Assembly (NCBI RefSeq): GCF_023100805.1
Contig: NZ_CP095855.1
Coordinates: 2,273,001-2,337,000 of the forward strand
Origin: Chitinophaga filiformis
GTDB taxonomy: Bacteria; Bacteroidota; Bacteroidia; Chitinophagales; Chitinophagaceae
Reading direction: 5' to 3'
DNA: 64,000 nt
The translations under genes and the position numbers were made by a program. Below the pieces are notes generated by a model, which made no database searches, was not told the origin of the DNA, and saw nothing but the letters and a program-made list of their open reading frames with translations. Below, one piece after another: positions 8,142 through 16,468 of this stretch; position 1 is the stretch's first letter; each line of letters starts with the position of its first letter.

Positions 8142-8972
8142 GTGGACGCATCACGTTTCATATCGTCCGGACTGATAGAAGCTTATGTAAGTGGACTAGC
8201 TACCTCCAACGAAATACAGGAGCTGGAACGTGGCATGACGCAATATCCGGAAGTAGCAGCTGCAGTGAACGACTGCCAGCTGGATATGGAACAGTATGTT
8301 ACCCTGCAATCCAAAACACCCCCGGCCGAGCTCAAACAGCGTATTTTCCATATTATCATCAACGAAGAGACTGCGCGTGAAAATGGCGCCTTCGAAGAAC
8401 CGGTAACTGACGAATTTCCCGAAACAAGAACATATGTAAGCAGCGCCTGGCGTTGGGTAGCAGCTGCCGCTATCGTCCTCCTGCTCGGCAGCCTGTGGTA
8501 TAACTATGTATTCTACGGACAGGCCAATGATTACAAAGGCCGCTACGAAGCATTACTCTCAACACATAATACACTGGCAACACAGTCTGACGGTTACAGG
8601 ACCCGCATCGAGCAGATGGAACAATCCATCGACCTCATGAAGAATCCCGCGATGAAGGCGGTAAAGATGCCGGGCACCAAGCCTTTTCCTACTGCATTGG
8701 CCACTGTTTACTGGAACCAGCAGTCAAAGGAGGTGTTCATCATGGTGAACAATCTTCCGGAACCCGCTGCCGACAAGCAATATCAGCTCTGGGCCATCGT
8801 TGATGGCAAGCCCGTTGATATGGGCGTATTTGAAATGAGCAATCCACATGAGCTTCTGCAAAAAATGAAGTCCATCGATAATGCCGAAATGTTTGCTATC
8901 ACCCTTGAGAAAAAAGGCGGAAGCCCTGTTCCTACTTTAGACCAGATGTATGTAGCAGGAAAAGCCAGCTGA
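8142..8972 (+). CDS. Membrane anti-sigma factor, RskA family, copy 2
   Basis: 276-aa paralogue of the anti-sigma at 6496. N-terminal cytoplasmic part (VDASRFISSGLIEAYVSG), one transmembrane helix near residues 100-120 (WVAAAAIVLLLGSLWYNYV), coiled coil, then an RskA domain (LPEPAADKQYQLWAIVDGKP). GTG start at 8142 fits the alignment with copy 1, whose GTG-GAT-GTT-CAA-CGT lines up with GTG-GAC-GCA-TCA-CGT. The open frame runs further upstream inside the sigma gene, but those residues are a shadow of it. The next gene starts 27 nt after its stop. Confidence 0.9.
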   Translation: MDASRFISSGLIEAYVSGLATSNEIQELERGMTQYPEVAAAVNDCQLDMEQYVTLQSKTPPAELKQRIFHIIINEETARENGAFEEPVTDEFPETRTYVSSAWRWVAAAAIVLLLGSLWYNYVFYGQANDYKGRYEALLSTHNTLATQSDGYRTRIEQMEQSIDLMKNPAMKAVKMPGTKPFPTALATVYWNQQSKEVFIMVNNLPEPAADKQYQLWAIVDGKPVDMGVFEMSNPHELLQKMKSIDNAEMFAITLEKKGGSPVPTLDQMYVAGKAS

Positions 8973-8999
8973 AATGCGTAAAATATATAATTTCGCAGG

Positions 9000-9929
9000 A
9001 TGCGAAAACTCTGGTTCTATACTATCACACTGTTCTTCTTCTTTCAGCAAACCTATGCACAGGATACTGCCAGATACAAGGGAATGACCATTAACCTCGA
9101 TGAAGTGATCGTTGAAGCTAAACGTATTGGTTTCGATGTCAACAGCTTCATTAAAAGAGTGGAAGATGATACCACCTTTTATCGTGCCTTTAAAAACCTG
9201 CGGCTGCTGGGATATACTGCCGACAATGACATCCGTATTTACGACAAGCATAACCAGGTGCAGGCCTCTCTCAAAAGCCAGACACTGCAAACCATGCAGG
9301 GCAGATGCCGCAGCATGAAAGTGCTCAGCCAGGATGTCACCGGCGATTTCTTTGACAAGAAAGGGCAATACAACTATTACACAGCCGAATTATATGGTAA
9401 CCTCTTTTTTACCCAGGGGACGGTATGTGTTGATGCCAGTGGTGAGGAGCCGGAAAGATCCAAAGGTAGTATGGCCAGGCATAAGAACCAGCTGAAGCAA
9501 CTGATCTTTAATCCGGGCAAGCCTGTAAGAGGAGTTCCTATTGTAGGAGGTAAGGTAGCTATTTTTGACCCGGAGGTAATGAGATTGTACGACTTCTCTA
9601 TTACCTCAGAAAGTTATGCAAACGTACCTTGCTATGTGTTTACCGCCAAAGCGAAACCTCATCTTAACAGCCTGGACAGGGGAGACGTAGTGATCAATGA
9701 GCTGATCACTTATTTTAACAAGGATAACTTTGAGATCGTAGGCCGCATCTATTCTCTCTCTTATAAAACACTGGTCTTCGATTTCAACGTAAAAATGAAT
9801 GTACAGATGACCAAACAACAGGGACTGCTTATTCCCGCACTGGTCACTTACGATGGTACCTGGGACGTTCCGTTCAAGAAGCGGGAAACAGCGCAATTTA
9901 TCGCCAGGTTCCACAGCTTCACGGAATAA
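9000..9929 (+). CDS. Secreted conserved hypothetical protein
   Basis: 309-aa protein with an N-terminal signal peptide (LWFYTITLFFFFQQTYAQ, cleavage near residue 20). The mature part begins with TINLDEVIVEAKRIGFDVNSFI, similar in style to linkers after carboxypeptidase-like regulatory domains in Bacteroidota outer-membrane-associated proteins. No catalytic motif was recognised. It lies 27 nt after the second anti-sigma gene, so it could be co-transcribed and be a target or sensor partner of that cassette; this is inference. A near-consensus -7 box (TAATTTCG) just upstream would allow its own promoter. Ends at a strong bidirectional terminator. Confidence 0.75.
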   Translation: MRKLWFYTITLFFFFQQTYAQDTARYKGMTINLDEVIVEAKRIGFDVNSFIKRVEDDTTFYRAFKNLRLLGYTADNDIRIYDKHNQVQASLKSQTLQTMQGRCRSMKVLSQDVTGDFFDKKGQYNYYTAELYGNLFFTQGTVCVDASGEEPERSKGSMARHKNQLKQLIFNPGKPVRGVPIVGGKVAIFDPEVMRLYDFSITSESYANVPCYVFTAKAKPHLNSLDRGDVVINELITYFNKDNFEIVGRIYSLSYKTLVFDFNVKMNVQMTKQQGLLIPALVTYDGTWDVPFKKRETAQFIARFHSFTE

Positions 9930-9959
9930 GCTAAACATAAACGATCAGTAGTAACAATA

Positions 9960-9997
9960 AAAAAAGAGAGGCTGCATATCGTCAGCCTCTCTTTTTT
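9960..9997. terminator. Bidirectional intrinsic terminator
   Basis: 15-bp arms (9960-9974, 9983-9997) with core GAGAGGCTG/CAGCCTCTC, an 8-nt loop and A/T tracts at both ends. Serves the convergent genes ending at 9929 (+) and 10009 (-). Confidence 0.9.
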
Positions 9998-10008
9998 ATG
10001 CAAGTTAT

Positions 10009-11673
10009 TTAGTAGATCACCGTTACCGAACCTGTCTTCTTCACTTTCTCTCCCGTTGCCACTATCTTATAGTCCATTACCCACACATATGTTCCAACCG
10101 GTACTCTCCCTTTGTCCCAGGTGCCTTTCCATCCAACGCCAGGGTCTGTTGTATAATAGATCCGCTGTCCCCATCGGTTAAAGAGCACCAGCTCAAAGTC
10201 GGAAATAGCGCATCGGAATTTCGGTCGGAAGTAGTCGTTCAAACCATCTGCATTGGGCGTAAAGGCCGTTGGCAGGTATACCTGGCAACCACATTCCTGG
10301 AAGGTGATGTCTACCTCGTCTATTGATTGTCCGCAACTGTTCGTTGCCACGATGGCATAATGCCCTGCCTGGGTGACCGGAAAGAGCGGTAGCGAAGAGC
10401 TGTCCTGCCATTTATATTGCATACCGGCGCCGTCAGGGTGAAGGTTGTATACCTCACCTATACATAACAGGGTATCGGGTCCTAAATTCGTACGTAATGT
10501 ATCTTCAAACTGTACGTGGATGGTGTCACTGTCTATACAACGTCCTACCTTCGCCTGCACCCAGTAGTACCCCGTTTCCCGCACATAGTAGGTGGCCTGT
10601 TTGGAAGTATCCTGCCAGCGGTAGGAGGCAGTTCCAAAGTCGGCCTTCAGCACCAGCGTCTCTCCCTTACACACCACGGTATCATTACCCAGATCCAGGT
10701 TCTCGTCCGGTTTATAACGGATCAGGATCGTATCGAGCACTTCGCAGGTATTGTTGATATTCACAAAGACCCAAAGATCCCACCGACTTCGTATGGTCGT
10801 TGTGGGTGTAGTGGCCCTGTTGCTCCAGCGGTAGGCAGTAGCTCCCGGCGTGGTTGCATCGAGTGTGATGGATTCCCCGGGACACAAGATCGTATCTCTT
10901 CCCAATGAGAACGGATGTTGCTGACCGGCAAATGCGATGTAGATCGTATCGCGGTACAGGCCACAACCTTTTGCATCGGCAGTCACGATGTATTGCGTAG
11001 ACGGCATTGCCACATCGCTGTGTACAATGATGTTAGGCGTGGTATCGCCTGTGCTCCAGAGATAGGTACAGTTCTGGGCGGTAGCATCCAGTTCCAGCGT
11101 TTCGCCAATACAGAGTATCAGGCTGCTGTCGCCCAGATCGAGCTGCGGGACCGGTGTATAGAACACGTTGACGGAATCGGGCACCAGGCAACCATTGATC
11201 TTCACCTTATAGGTCCCCATGGTATCTACCAGTATACTTTGATTAGTAGATCCATCCTGCCACTCATAGGCAGCCCCGGCTACGGTAGGCGCCGTAAGGG
11301 TGATGGTTGTACTGTCGCAGATAGTCTGGTCCGTAGGGCCAAAGTCGTAAATAACAGGAGCTACGATGCTGATATTTTTAGTGGATATCTCCTGAACGCC
11401 GTTTCTGAAGACGATCAGTTGCACAGTATAGGTACTGACAGTATTGTAGAGGTGTGCGCCTTTTATCTTCCGCGAAGTATCCGCAGAGCCCGAGGCCGGA
11501 TCACCAAAGTACCAATGAACAGAATCAATCCCTGCAAGGTCCGCCGGCGCAATTTCGAATCTAACACTATCATTCTGGCAGGTTGTTGAATACGTAAATT
11601 GTGTCTGTGCCTGGGCATTAAATGCACCAAGCATGGTTATTAAAACCGCGATTAATAGATATAGGCTTCTCAT
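10009..11673 (-). CDS. Secreted PKD/Ig-repeat protein with gliding-motility (CHU_C) C-terminal domain
   Basis: 554-aa secreted protein. N-terminal signal peptide (about 1-22, ending NAQAQ), a PKD-like domain (WYFGDPASG, TYTVQLIV), then about five Ig-like repeats of 70-85 aa, each starting with a form of LDLG(N/D)DT.LC.GE and containing YxW(S/Q)(D/T)G. The last about 90 residues form a CHU_C domain (YLPTAFTPNADGLNDYFRP, LVLFNRWGQRIY, PVGTYVWVMDYK), the type B sorting signal for the type IX secretion system. It should cross the outer membrane through T9SS and be surface-bound or released. The repeats suggest an adhesin; ligand unknown. Short for the family, with no enzymatic domain. Confidence 0.9.
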   Translation of the reverse strand: MRSLYLLIAVLITMLGAFNAQAQTQFTYSTTCQNDSVRFEIAPADLAGIDSVHWYFGDPASGSADTSRKIKGAHLYNTVSTYTVQLIVFRNGVQEISTKNISIVAPVIYDFGPTDQTICDSTTITLTAPTVAGAAYEWQDGSTNQSILVDTMGTYKVKINGCLVPDSVNVFYTPVPQLDLGDSSLILCIGETLELDATAQNCTYLWSTGDTTPNIIVHSDVAMPSTQYIVTADAKGCGLYRDTIYIAFAGQQHPFSLGRDTILCPGESITLDATTPGATAYRWSNRATTPTTTIRSRWDLWVFVNINNTCEVLDTILIRYKPDENLDLGNDTVVCKGETLVLKADFGTASYRWQDTSKQATYYVRETGYYWVQAKVGRCIDSDTIHVQFEDTLRTNLGPDTLLCIGEVYNLHPDGAGMQYKWQDSSSLPLFPVTQAGHYAIVATNSCGQSIDEVDITFQECGCQVYLPTAFTPNADGLNDYFRPKFRCAISDFELVLFNRWGQRIYYTTDPGVGWKGTWDKGRVPVGTYVWVMDYKIVATGEKVKKTGSVTVIY

Positions 11674-11738
11674 GGAGGGACATGGGTAAGTTGCTAAATT
11701 AAATGAAAAAGTGATATATTTTTAATTTTTAATGAGAT

Positions 11739-12809
11739 TTAATCTTCAAGTGGTCTGGCACTTACATATCTCCTCCATTTCTCCAGAACGGCTTTAAAAT
11801 CGTCCGGTAAGGGACTCTCAAAATGCATAGGTTTCCTTGTACGCGGGTGTATGAACCCCAGTGTTTTTGCGTGCAGGGCGTGGCGTGGCATAATTTCGAA
11901 GCAGTTTTCCACAAACTGCTTGTATTTGGCAAAGATGGTCCCTTTCAGGATGCGGTTGCCTCCATAGGTATCGTCATTGAACAGGGAATGCCCTATGTGC
12001 TGCATATGCACCCTGATCTGGTGGGTACGCCCGGTTTCCAGGCGGCACTCGATGAGGGTCACATAGTTATAACGTTCCAGCACCTTATAATGGGTGATAG
12101 CTTCCTTGCCATATTCTCCATCAGGGTAGGCGTCCATGATCTTACGGAAACGTTGATGACGTCCCACATGTGCTTCAATAGTGCCTTCATCTTCCTCAAA
12201 ATCACCCCATACGAGGGCCATATAACGGCGTTGAACGGTATGGTCGAAGAACTGCTTGGCCAGGTCGTTCATAGCCTTGTCCGACTTTGCAACCACCAAT
12301 AATCCGCTGGTATTCTTGTCAATACGGTGTACAAGGCCGAAGCGTGGAATCGCCGGTTCGGGTACCGGTGTTGTGGTACGGTCTCCCAGGTACCAGGCCA
12401 GGCCATTGACCAGGGTGCCGGTATAATTTCCGCAACCTGGGTGGACTACCATTCCCGGTAACTTATTGATTACCATCAGATCTTCGTCCTCATAAACGAT
12501 GTCCAGCGGGATCTCTTCGGGAATCACTTCTGTATTTTCCGGGTTCTTATTGGAGAACACCACAATACGGTCGTGTGCCTTCACCTTATAGTTGGATTTC
12601 ACTGGTTTATCGTTGACGATGACCATGCCATTGTCACAGGCCTGCTGGATTTTATTGCGGGTAGCCCCTTCCACCCGGTTCATAAGGAACTTGTCCACCC
12701 GAAGTGGTTCCTGTCCTTTGTCCGCTACAATGTTAACCCGTTCGTACAGCTCCTCGCTGCCTTCGCCGTTCTCCAGTTCATCGTCAAGTTCAATCAGTTC
12801 TTCCGCCAT
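11739..12809 (-). CDS. rluD: RluA/RluD-family 23S rRNA pseudouridine synthase
   Basis: Isomerises uridine to pseudouridine in RNA. The 356-aa product has an N-terminal S4 RNA-binding domain (about 25-90: VDKFLMNRVEGATRNKIQQACDNGMV) and a catalytic domain with the HRIDKNTSGLLVVAKS motif carrying the catalytic Asp, then RRYMALVWG and ETGRTHQIRVHM. This layout matches RluD (23S helix 69), but RluA-family paralogues are hard to separate by sequence, so the symbol is likely rather than certain. The N terminus has an acidic extension (about 20 aa). A TACCTTTG -7 box lies 18 nt upstream of the ATG. Confidence 0.9.
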   Translation of the reverse strand: MAEELIELDDELENGEGSEELYERVNIVADKGQEPLRVDKFLMNRVEGATRNKIQQACDNGMVIVNDKPVKSNYKVKAHDRIVVFSNKNPENTEVIPEEIPLDIVYEDEDLMVINKLPGMVVHPGCGNYTGTLVNGLAWYLGDRTTTPVPEPAIPRFGLVHRIDKNTSGLLVVAKSDKAMNDLAKQFFDHTVQRRYMALVWGDFEEDEGTIEAHVGRHQRFRKIMDAYPDGEYGKEAITHYKVLERYNYVTLIECRLETGRTHQIRVHMQHIGHSLFNDDTYGGNRILKGTIFAKYKQFVENCFEIMPRHALHAKTLGFIHPRTRKPMHFESPLPDDFKAVLEKWRRYVSARPLED

Positions 12810-12827
12810 GAGGATTCAAAATTTTTG

Positions 12828-12835
12828 CAAAGGTA
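12828..12835 (-). promoter_or_regulatory. -7 element of rluD-like gene promoter
   Basis: TACCTTTG on the minus strand, matching TAnnTTTG, 18 nt upstream of the start at 12809. Confidence 0.55.
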
Positions 12836-13198
12836 AGGATTGCCGGGCGCATGTCCACAGATTGTGGGAAGTGAGAGTGTGCAAACAAAATGCACAATGC
12901 ACATAATGGCTGAAATTCCTTTACTGACATGGGTTTAAGGCCTGTGCAACTAATATATTAGTTGCAAACAAAACGTACTCCAAAACGGAGCTATATTTCC
13001 TTGCGAATACGTTACAGGAGCGGCGTACCGACTTTCCTCCATGACGGTGCATTTCATTTGTTCATTCCCATATGCCCGATGTATATGTTCACGATGCCCG
13101 AAGTAATGCAATGGATTTCCTGGCCTCTCAGGCGCCTAGCCCATCATTTGGAGGGAGGAGTAGAGTGATATCAACCTAAGGGACAAGAACTAATTCCG
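12836..13198. other. Divergent intergenic region, no gene seen
   Basis: About 400 bp separate the divergent rluD-like and lipB genes. It holds two promoter boxes at its edges and a 22-bp palindrome at 12945-12966. A 68-codon frame at 12962-13168 opens with TTG inside the palindrome, has no recognisable protein features and is not called. Confidence 0.6.
12945..12966. promoter_or_regulatory. 22-bp perfect palindrome, candidate operator
   Basis: Perfect dyad with 11-bp arms and no spacer; half-site TGCAACTAATA. It lies about 250 bp upstream of lipB and 135 bp upstream of the rluD-like start. A-T-rich centre and the length suit a dimeric helix-turn-helix regulator. No regulator gene is adjacent. 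Confidence 0.5.
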
Positions 13199-13206
13199 TA
13201 CTTTTG
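13199..13206 (+). promoter_or_regulatory. -7 element of lipB promoter
   Basis: TACTTTTG fits TAnnTTTG and ends 10 nt before the lipB ATG, leaving a leader of only a few nucleotides. Confidence 0.6.
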
Positions 13207-13216
13207 TGCCTGCAAT

Positions 13217-13933
13217 ATGAACAAGAAGATCCACACGAACGACCTGGGAATCATTGATTATCAGAAGGCCTGGGATTACCAGGAGCAGCTTTTACAAGAG
13301 AATGTATGTATCAAGCAGGCATTGGCGAAAGGGGAGGTACCGGCCGGTCAGGCGAAGGAAACGACCCATTACCTGTTATTCTGCGCGCATCCGCATATTT
13401 ACACCCTTGGAAAGAGCGGCCATATGGAGAACCTCCTGCTGGACGACCATCAATTGCAGGATAAGGGTATCAGCTTTGCAAATACCAACCGGGGAGGCGA
13501 CATTACTTATCATGGTCCCGGGCAGGTGGTAGGATACCCTATCCTTGACCTGGAGCATTTCTTTACAGATATTGGTAAATACCTCCGTTTCCTGGAGGAA
13601 GTGATCATCCGTACACTGGCAGACTATGGTATTAAAGGCGACCGCTCTGCGGGTGAGACCGGCGTATGGCTGGACCCGCAAGACCCTGCCCGCGCCCGAA
13701 AGATCTGTGCTATGGGAGTACGCTGCAGCCGCTGGGTGACCATGCATGGCTTTGCACTGAATGTAAATACCGATCTGAACTATTTTGGCAATATAGTTCC
13801 CTGTGGCATCTCCGACAAGAAGGTTGCTTCTATGCATGAAGAACTGGGGCACGAAGTATCAGAAGCGGAAGTAAAGTCTAAAATAAGTAAGTACTTTGCA
13901 GAAGTGTTTGAAGCCGAGATGATTATGGATTAA
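13217..13933 (+). CDS. lipB: Lipoyl(octanoyl) transferase LipB
   Basis: Moves the octanoyl group from acyl carrier protein to a lysine of lipoyl-domain proteins, the first step of endogenous lipoate synthesis. The 238-aa protein has the RGGDITYHGPGQVVGYPI signature (about 92-109), GVRCSRWVTMHGFALNV (167-183), and the catalytic PCGISDKKVAS with Cys196 and the conserved Lys just after. Length is normal. Single gene with its own promoter box at 13199-13206. The glycine cleavage P-protein gene elsewhere in this window belongs to a lipoate-dependent complex. Confidence 0.96.
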   Translation: MNKKIHTNDLGIIDYQKAWDYQEQLLQENVCIKQALAKGEVPAGQAKETTHYLLFCAHPHIYTLGKSGHMENLLLDDHQLQDKGISFANTNRGGDITYHGPGQVVGYPILDLEHFFTDIGKYLRFLEEVIIRTLADYGIKGDRSAGETGVWLDPQDPARARKICAMGVRCSRWVTMHGFALNVNTDLNYFGNIVPCGISDKKVASMHEELGHEVSEAEVKSKISKYFAEVFEAEMIMD

Positions 13934-13989
13934 AGGGTGCCTGGTTTGCCACCTTGACTAAAGGGAGCCTGAATTTCGGTTCATCTTCA

Positions 13990-14085
13990 GTCGAGATTCG
14001 GTCGAGGTAGCCTCATCCTCCCTTAATCTTCCGTTCCGGAACGGAAGATTAAGGGAGGATGAGGCTACCTCGACCGAATCTCGAC
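13990..14085. repeat. 96-bp perfect palindrome (48-bp arms, no loop)
   Basis: The two arms, 13990-14037 and 14038-14085, are exact reverse complements with no spacer (centre TTCC/GGAA). It lies in the 326-bp gap between lipB (+) and a convergent secreted-protein gene (-). The arms are not T-rich at the ends, so it is not a standard terminator. The rest of the gap (13934-13989, 14086-14259) shows no gene. It could be a palindromic mobile repeat, a very strong RNA hairpin, or an assembly artefact; sequence alone cannot decide. Confidence 0.9.
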
Positions 14086-14259
14086 CGGAACTCTACTATA
14101 TATCTCAAGTACAATCAAAGCATATTCAGGGAAGAATATACCGGATTCCATATCGTTATGTATTGACAGACAGTGAATATTGCTTGCAGCCCTGCCAGCG
14201 GTATAAGCCCTTCTGTCACAGTCAGTAATACAATGGGTTCTTTTGCTTAACTGAGAAGA

Positions 14260-15033
14260 TCAATTCCTGTAGTTCAGCGGAATGAAGAGGTTCCACTTCT
14301 CATAAGGTTTACCGTCCTGGTAAATTTCAAAATTGAACCAGCCGGCGTGCATAAAGATGGCTTTTTCAAGTATGAGGAAAGGCTCTTTTACTTCCCCTAT
14401 CTCAAAGAGGAAGGACCCGTCGGGCTCGAAGAATTTTACACTGTATCTTTTTGCCGGAGCATCCGGCAGTTTGATGTTAACATTTCCATCTGCCGTGGTA
14501 TAAACATAGTTGGATGGGTGCCATACTATTTTTTCCTCTTTGGGAGGCGCATTTTTCTCTTTTCCCGTTCCGTTGGGTGTCGTACTTACACCAGCCTCTT
14601 TAGCGGCTGCAATCGCCTCTTTTACGTCAGCCAGCTGCAGTTTTTTACTACCGTCAATGGTGCTGTCGGGAATGGCCAGTATGATCTTGGAATAAAGGTA
14701 GCGTCCGTTATTGAACTGGACGAAGAGGCGGTAATAATTGGACCCCGGGAGCGGTTTAATGTCCTGGTAGCTCAGCCTGAGTTCGTTTGGATCGTTTATA
14801 AGACCAATTGTGCTGAAGTTCAGCACACTATCGAGTGAGCGCTGAACCCCTATAAATTTGACATCTCTGAAACCTGACAGGAGATCAAGCTGGATCTTGC
14901 CTGTTTTGATCAGTGCAGAGAAGTTTGGAAATACCGGCGGTGTTGTGGTCGTCTGTGCCTTAACTGAAAATCCTGACGTTATAAATACTGCAAAAAATGC
15001 TGCGAATAGAATAGTACGCGACAACTGCTTCAT
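14260..15033 (-). CDS. Secreted hypothetical protein
   Basis: 257-aa protein with a signal peptide (MKQLSRTILFAAFFAVFITS..., cleavage after KAQ near residue 26). The mature part has a WHPSNYVYTTADGNVNIKLPD segment, a Lys/Ala-rich linker (about 140-180: VKEAIAAAKEAGVSTTPNG) and a C terminus resembling a beta-sandwich (RYSVKFFEPDGSFLFEIGEVKEPFLILEKA... WFNFEIYQDG). No family recognised. The frame is open upstream to 15162, but the signal peptide places the start at 15033, and a TATTTTTG box at 15111-15118 (minus) gives a leader of about 70 nt. Confidence 0.75.
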   Translation of the reverse strand: MKQLSRTILFAAFFAVFITSGFSVKAQTTTTPPVFPNFSALIKTGKIQLDLLSGFRDVKFIGVQRSLDSVLNFSTIGLINDPNELRLSYQDIKPLPGSNYYRLFVQFNNGRYLYSKIILAIPDSTIDGSKKLQLADVKEAIAAAKEAGVSTTPNGTGKEKNAPPKEEKIVWHPSNYVYTTADGNVNIKLPDAPAKRYSVKFFEPDGSFLFEIGEVKEPFLILEKAIFMHAGWFNFEIYQDGKPYEKWNLFIPLNYRN

Positions 15034-15110
15034 AGATGCTAATTCCTGTAACCATACTTCCCAATGCTTTGAGTTCTCACAAAAAAACACTGGTTTTCCT
15101 CTTAAGTTGG

Positions 15111-15118
15111 CAAAAATA
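15111..15118 (-). promoter_or_regulatory. -7 element upstream of secreted protein gene
   Basis: TATTTTTG on the minus strand fits TAnnTTTG, 77 nt upstream of the start at 15033. Confidence 0.5.
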
Positions 15119-15190
15119 ATGAATAGACGATTGAAAATAGTGAACGGCGTAAATATAAACAAATCTGCTATATGGAGTTAGTGTAACAAG

Positions 15191-15325
15191 ATGCTATTAA
15201 CAAAGCTTTTAACATTTGAAGAAGAGCCCGGAAGGCACCATCTGCATTCTCCGGCTGCTGAACGTTTAAGGTATTATGTGCACGACCGCAGTCCGGGTCA
15301 CAACCCGTATCTTAATGTGTTCTGA
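15191..15325 (+). CDS. Small ORF, 44 aa, doubtful
   Basis: ATG at 15191 opens a 44-codon frame (MLLTKLLTFEEEPGRHHLHS...) ending in TGA at 15325. GGAG lies 14-17 nt upstream of the ATG, a poor ribosome-binding distance. No consensus -7 box was found. It is hydrophilic and His/Arg-rich after residue 14. Nothing identifies it. The rest of the 440-bp gap between the divergent secreted-protein promoter and the PLP-enzyme gene shows no other gene. Confidence 0.25.
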   Translation: MLLTKLLTFEEEPGRHHLHSPAAERLRYYVHDRSPGHNPYLNVF

Positions 15326-15476
15326 TCCGGAACACTAAAAAATACGCCATTCAACATTGCCTCAAGTGCAAAAATGGGCAGGTGATTCCCCGATACAAAT
15401 GATTCCATTGGGAATGGGAATAAGACCATAGCCGATGGCCTGACAACATCAGTGACAATGTATGCAGCATGCCGTG

Positions 15477-16376
15477 TCAGGTAGCTGCATCTGCCGGGGG
15501 ATTGCCCTGCAAACCTCCCGTATGAATAAGTAGTATATTACTCCCTTTGGAATACATACCATCCAGCACATCCTGTCTGAAGCCCATCAATAACTTCCCG
15601 GTATAAACTATGTCCAGCGGGATCTGTGTTTCCTCATAGAACTGCGTGATAAATGCTGTTAACGCGGGCGACACTTTTGCATATCCTCCGCCATGATGTT
15701 GATGCAATAATTGCCAGTGGGGCAGGGTAGCACCAGAGGTGGCAGGATGCAATAGTGATTGTATCTCGTGTTCAAGGTAAGCAGCGCCTTTCAGCACGAC
15801 ATAACCCTGTATCTCCTGTTGAGGGGAAGCGCTGTTGATCAGTCCCGCCAGTGTAGTACCGGTACCTACTGCACATGCAATATGCGTAAAGGATGTATCA
15901 TGCACCAATGAGCATATTTCCTCGCAGCCCTTTGCTCCCAGGGCATTATTCCCGCCTTCAGGTACTACATAGGCATCGGGATAGAGGGCATTCCAATCGG
16001 TCTCGTTCTTAAGGCGGTATGCCTCCCTGCTAATAAAGTGTAAATCCATTCCTTTTGCAGAGGCCTCTTGCAGCGTATGACTTAAAACCGCGGGACGTTC
16101 TCCCCTTATAACACCGGTACAGGCAATACCAGCCAAGCGGCAAGCAGCGGCAGTAGCAGCAATATGATTAGAAAAAGCTCCACCGAAAGTGAGTATCCGT
16201 GTTTTCCCCTGAGCAATAGCCTCCTCAAGATTATAACGTAGTTTAAACCATTTATTCCCCGATACCTCCGGATGCAAAAGATCGAGACGTAACACAGATG
16301 CCCGGATATTATCAGGCAACCATGAAGGGGAGATGGTTTGGAGAATAATATTGTTATAATCCAGTTGTATGTTCAT
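15477..16376 (-). CDS. PLP-dependent ACC deaminase / D-cysteine desulfhydrase family enzyme
   Basis: 299-aa fold-type II PLP enzyme of the 1-aminocyclopropane-1-carboxylate deaminase/D-cysteine desulfhydrase family. Seen: VLRLDLLHPEVSGNKWFKLRYNL (28-50), where the Lys in GNKWFKL is the usual PLP lysine; FGGAFSNHIAATAAACRLAG, which binds PLP; VPEGGNNALGAKGCEEI; AVGTGTTLAGLI; and a C-terminal HTGGLQG. True ACC deaminases have specific active-site residues I cannot confirm, so D-cysteine desulfhydrase or a related D-amino acid lyase is equally possible. Start set at MNIQLDY (16376), where homology starts; the frame extends to 16439. Confidence 0.85.
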   Translation of the reverse strand: MNIQLDYNNIILQTISPSWLPDNIRASVLRLDLLHPEVSGNKWFKLRYNLEEAIAQGKTRILTFGGAFSNHIAATAAACRLAGIACTGVIRGERPAVLSHTLQEASAKGMDLHFISREAYRLKNETDWNALYPDAYVVPEGGNNALGAKGCEEICSLVHDTSFTHIACAVGTGTTLAGLINSASPQQEIQGYVVLKGAAYLEHEIQSLLHPATSGATLPHWQLLHQHHGGGYAKVSPALTAFITQFYEETQIPLDIVYTGKLLMGFRQDVLDGMYSKGSNILLIHTGGLQGNPPADAAT

Positions 16377-16468
16377 TTTAGAGCAGCATTCAGGAAAAAT
16401 AAAAGCAAAGGAAACGCCCAACAAAGTAAGGCCATACAAAAGTAAGGTTCAATAAAGGCAAAAGCGAA

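Noticed and set aside
12962..13168. 68-codon ORF upstream of lipB
   Set aside because: TTG start inside a palindrome, unusual composition, no promoter or homology cue.
13990..14085. The 96-bp palindrome as an ordinary intrinsic terminator
   Set aside because: No loop, far longer stem than usual, and no T run at either end.
15326..15476. Fragment reading CLKCKNGQVIP considered as a transposase remnant
   Set aside because: Too short, interrupted by stops, and no inverted repeats or other transposase pieces around it.
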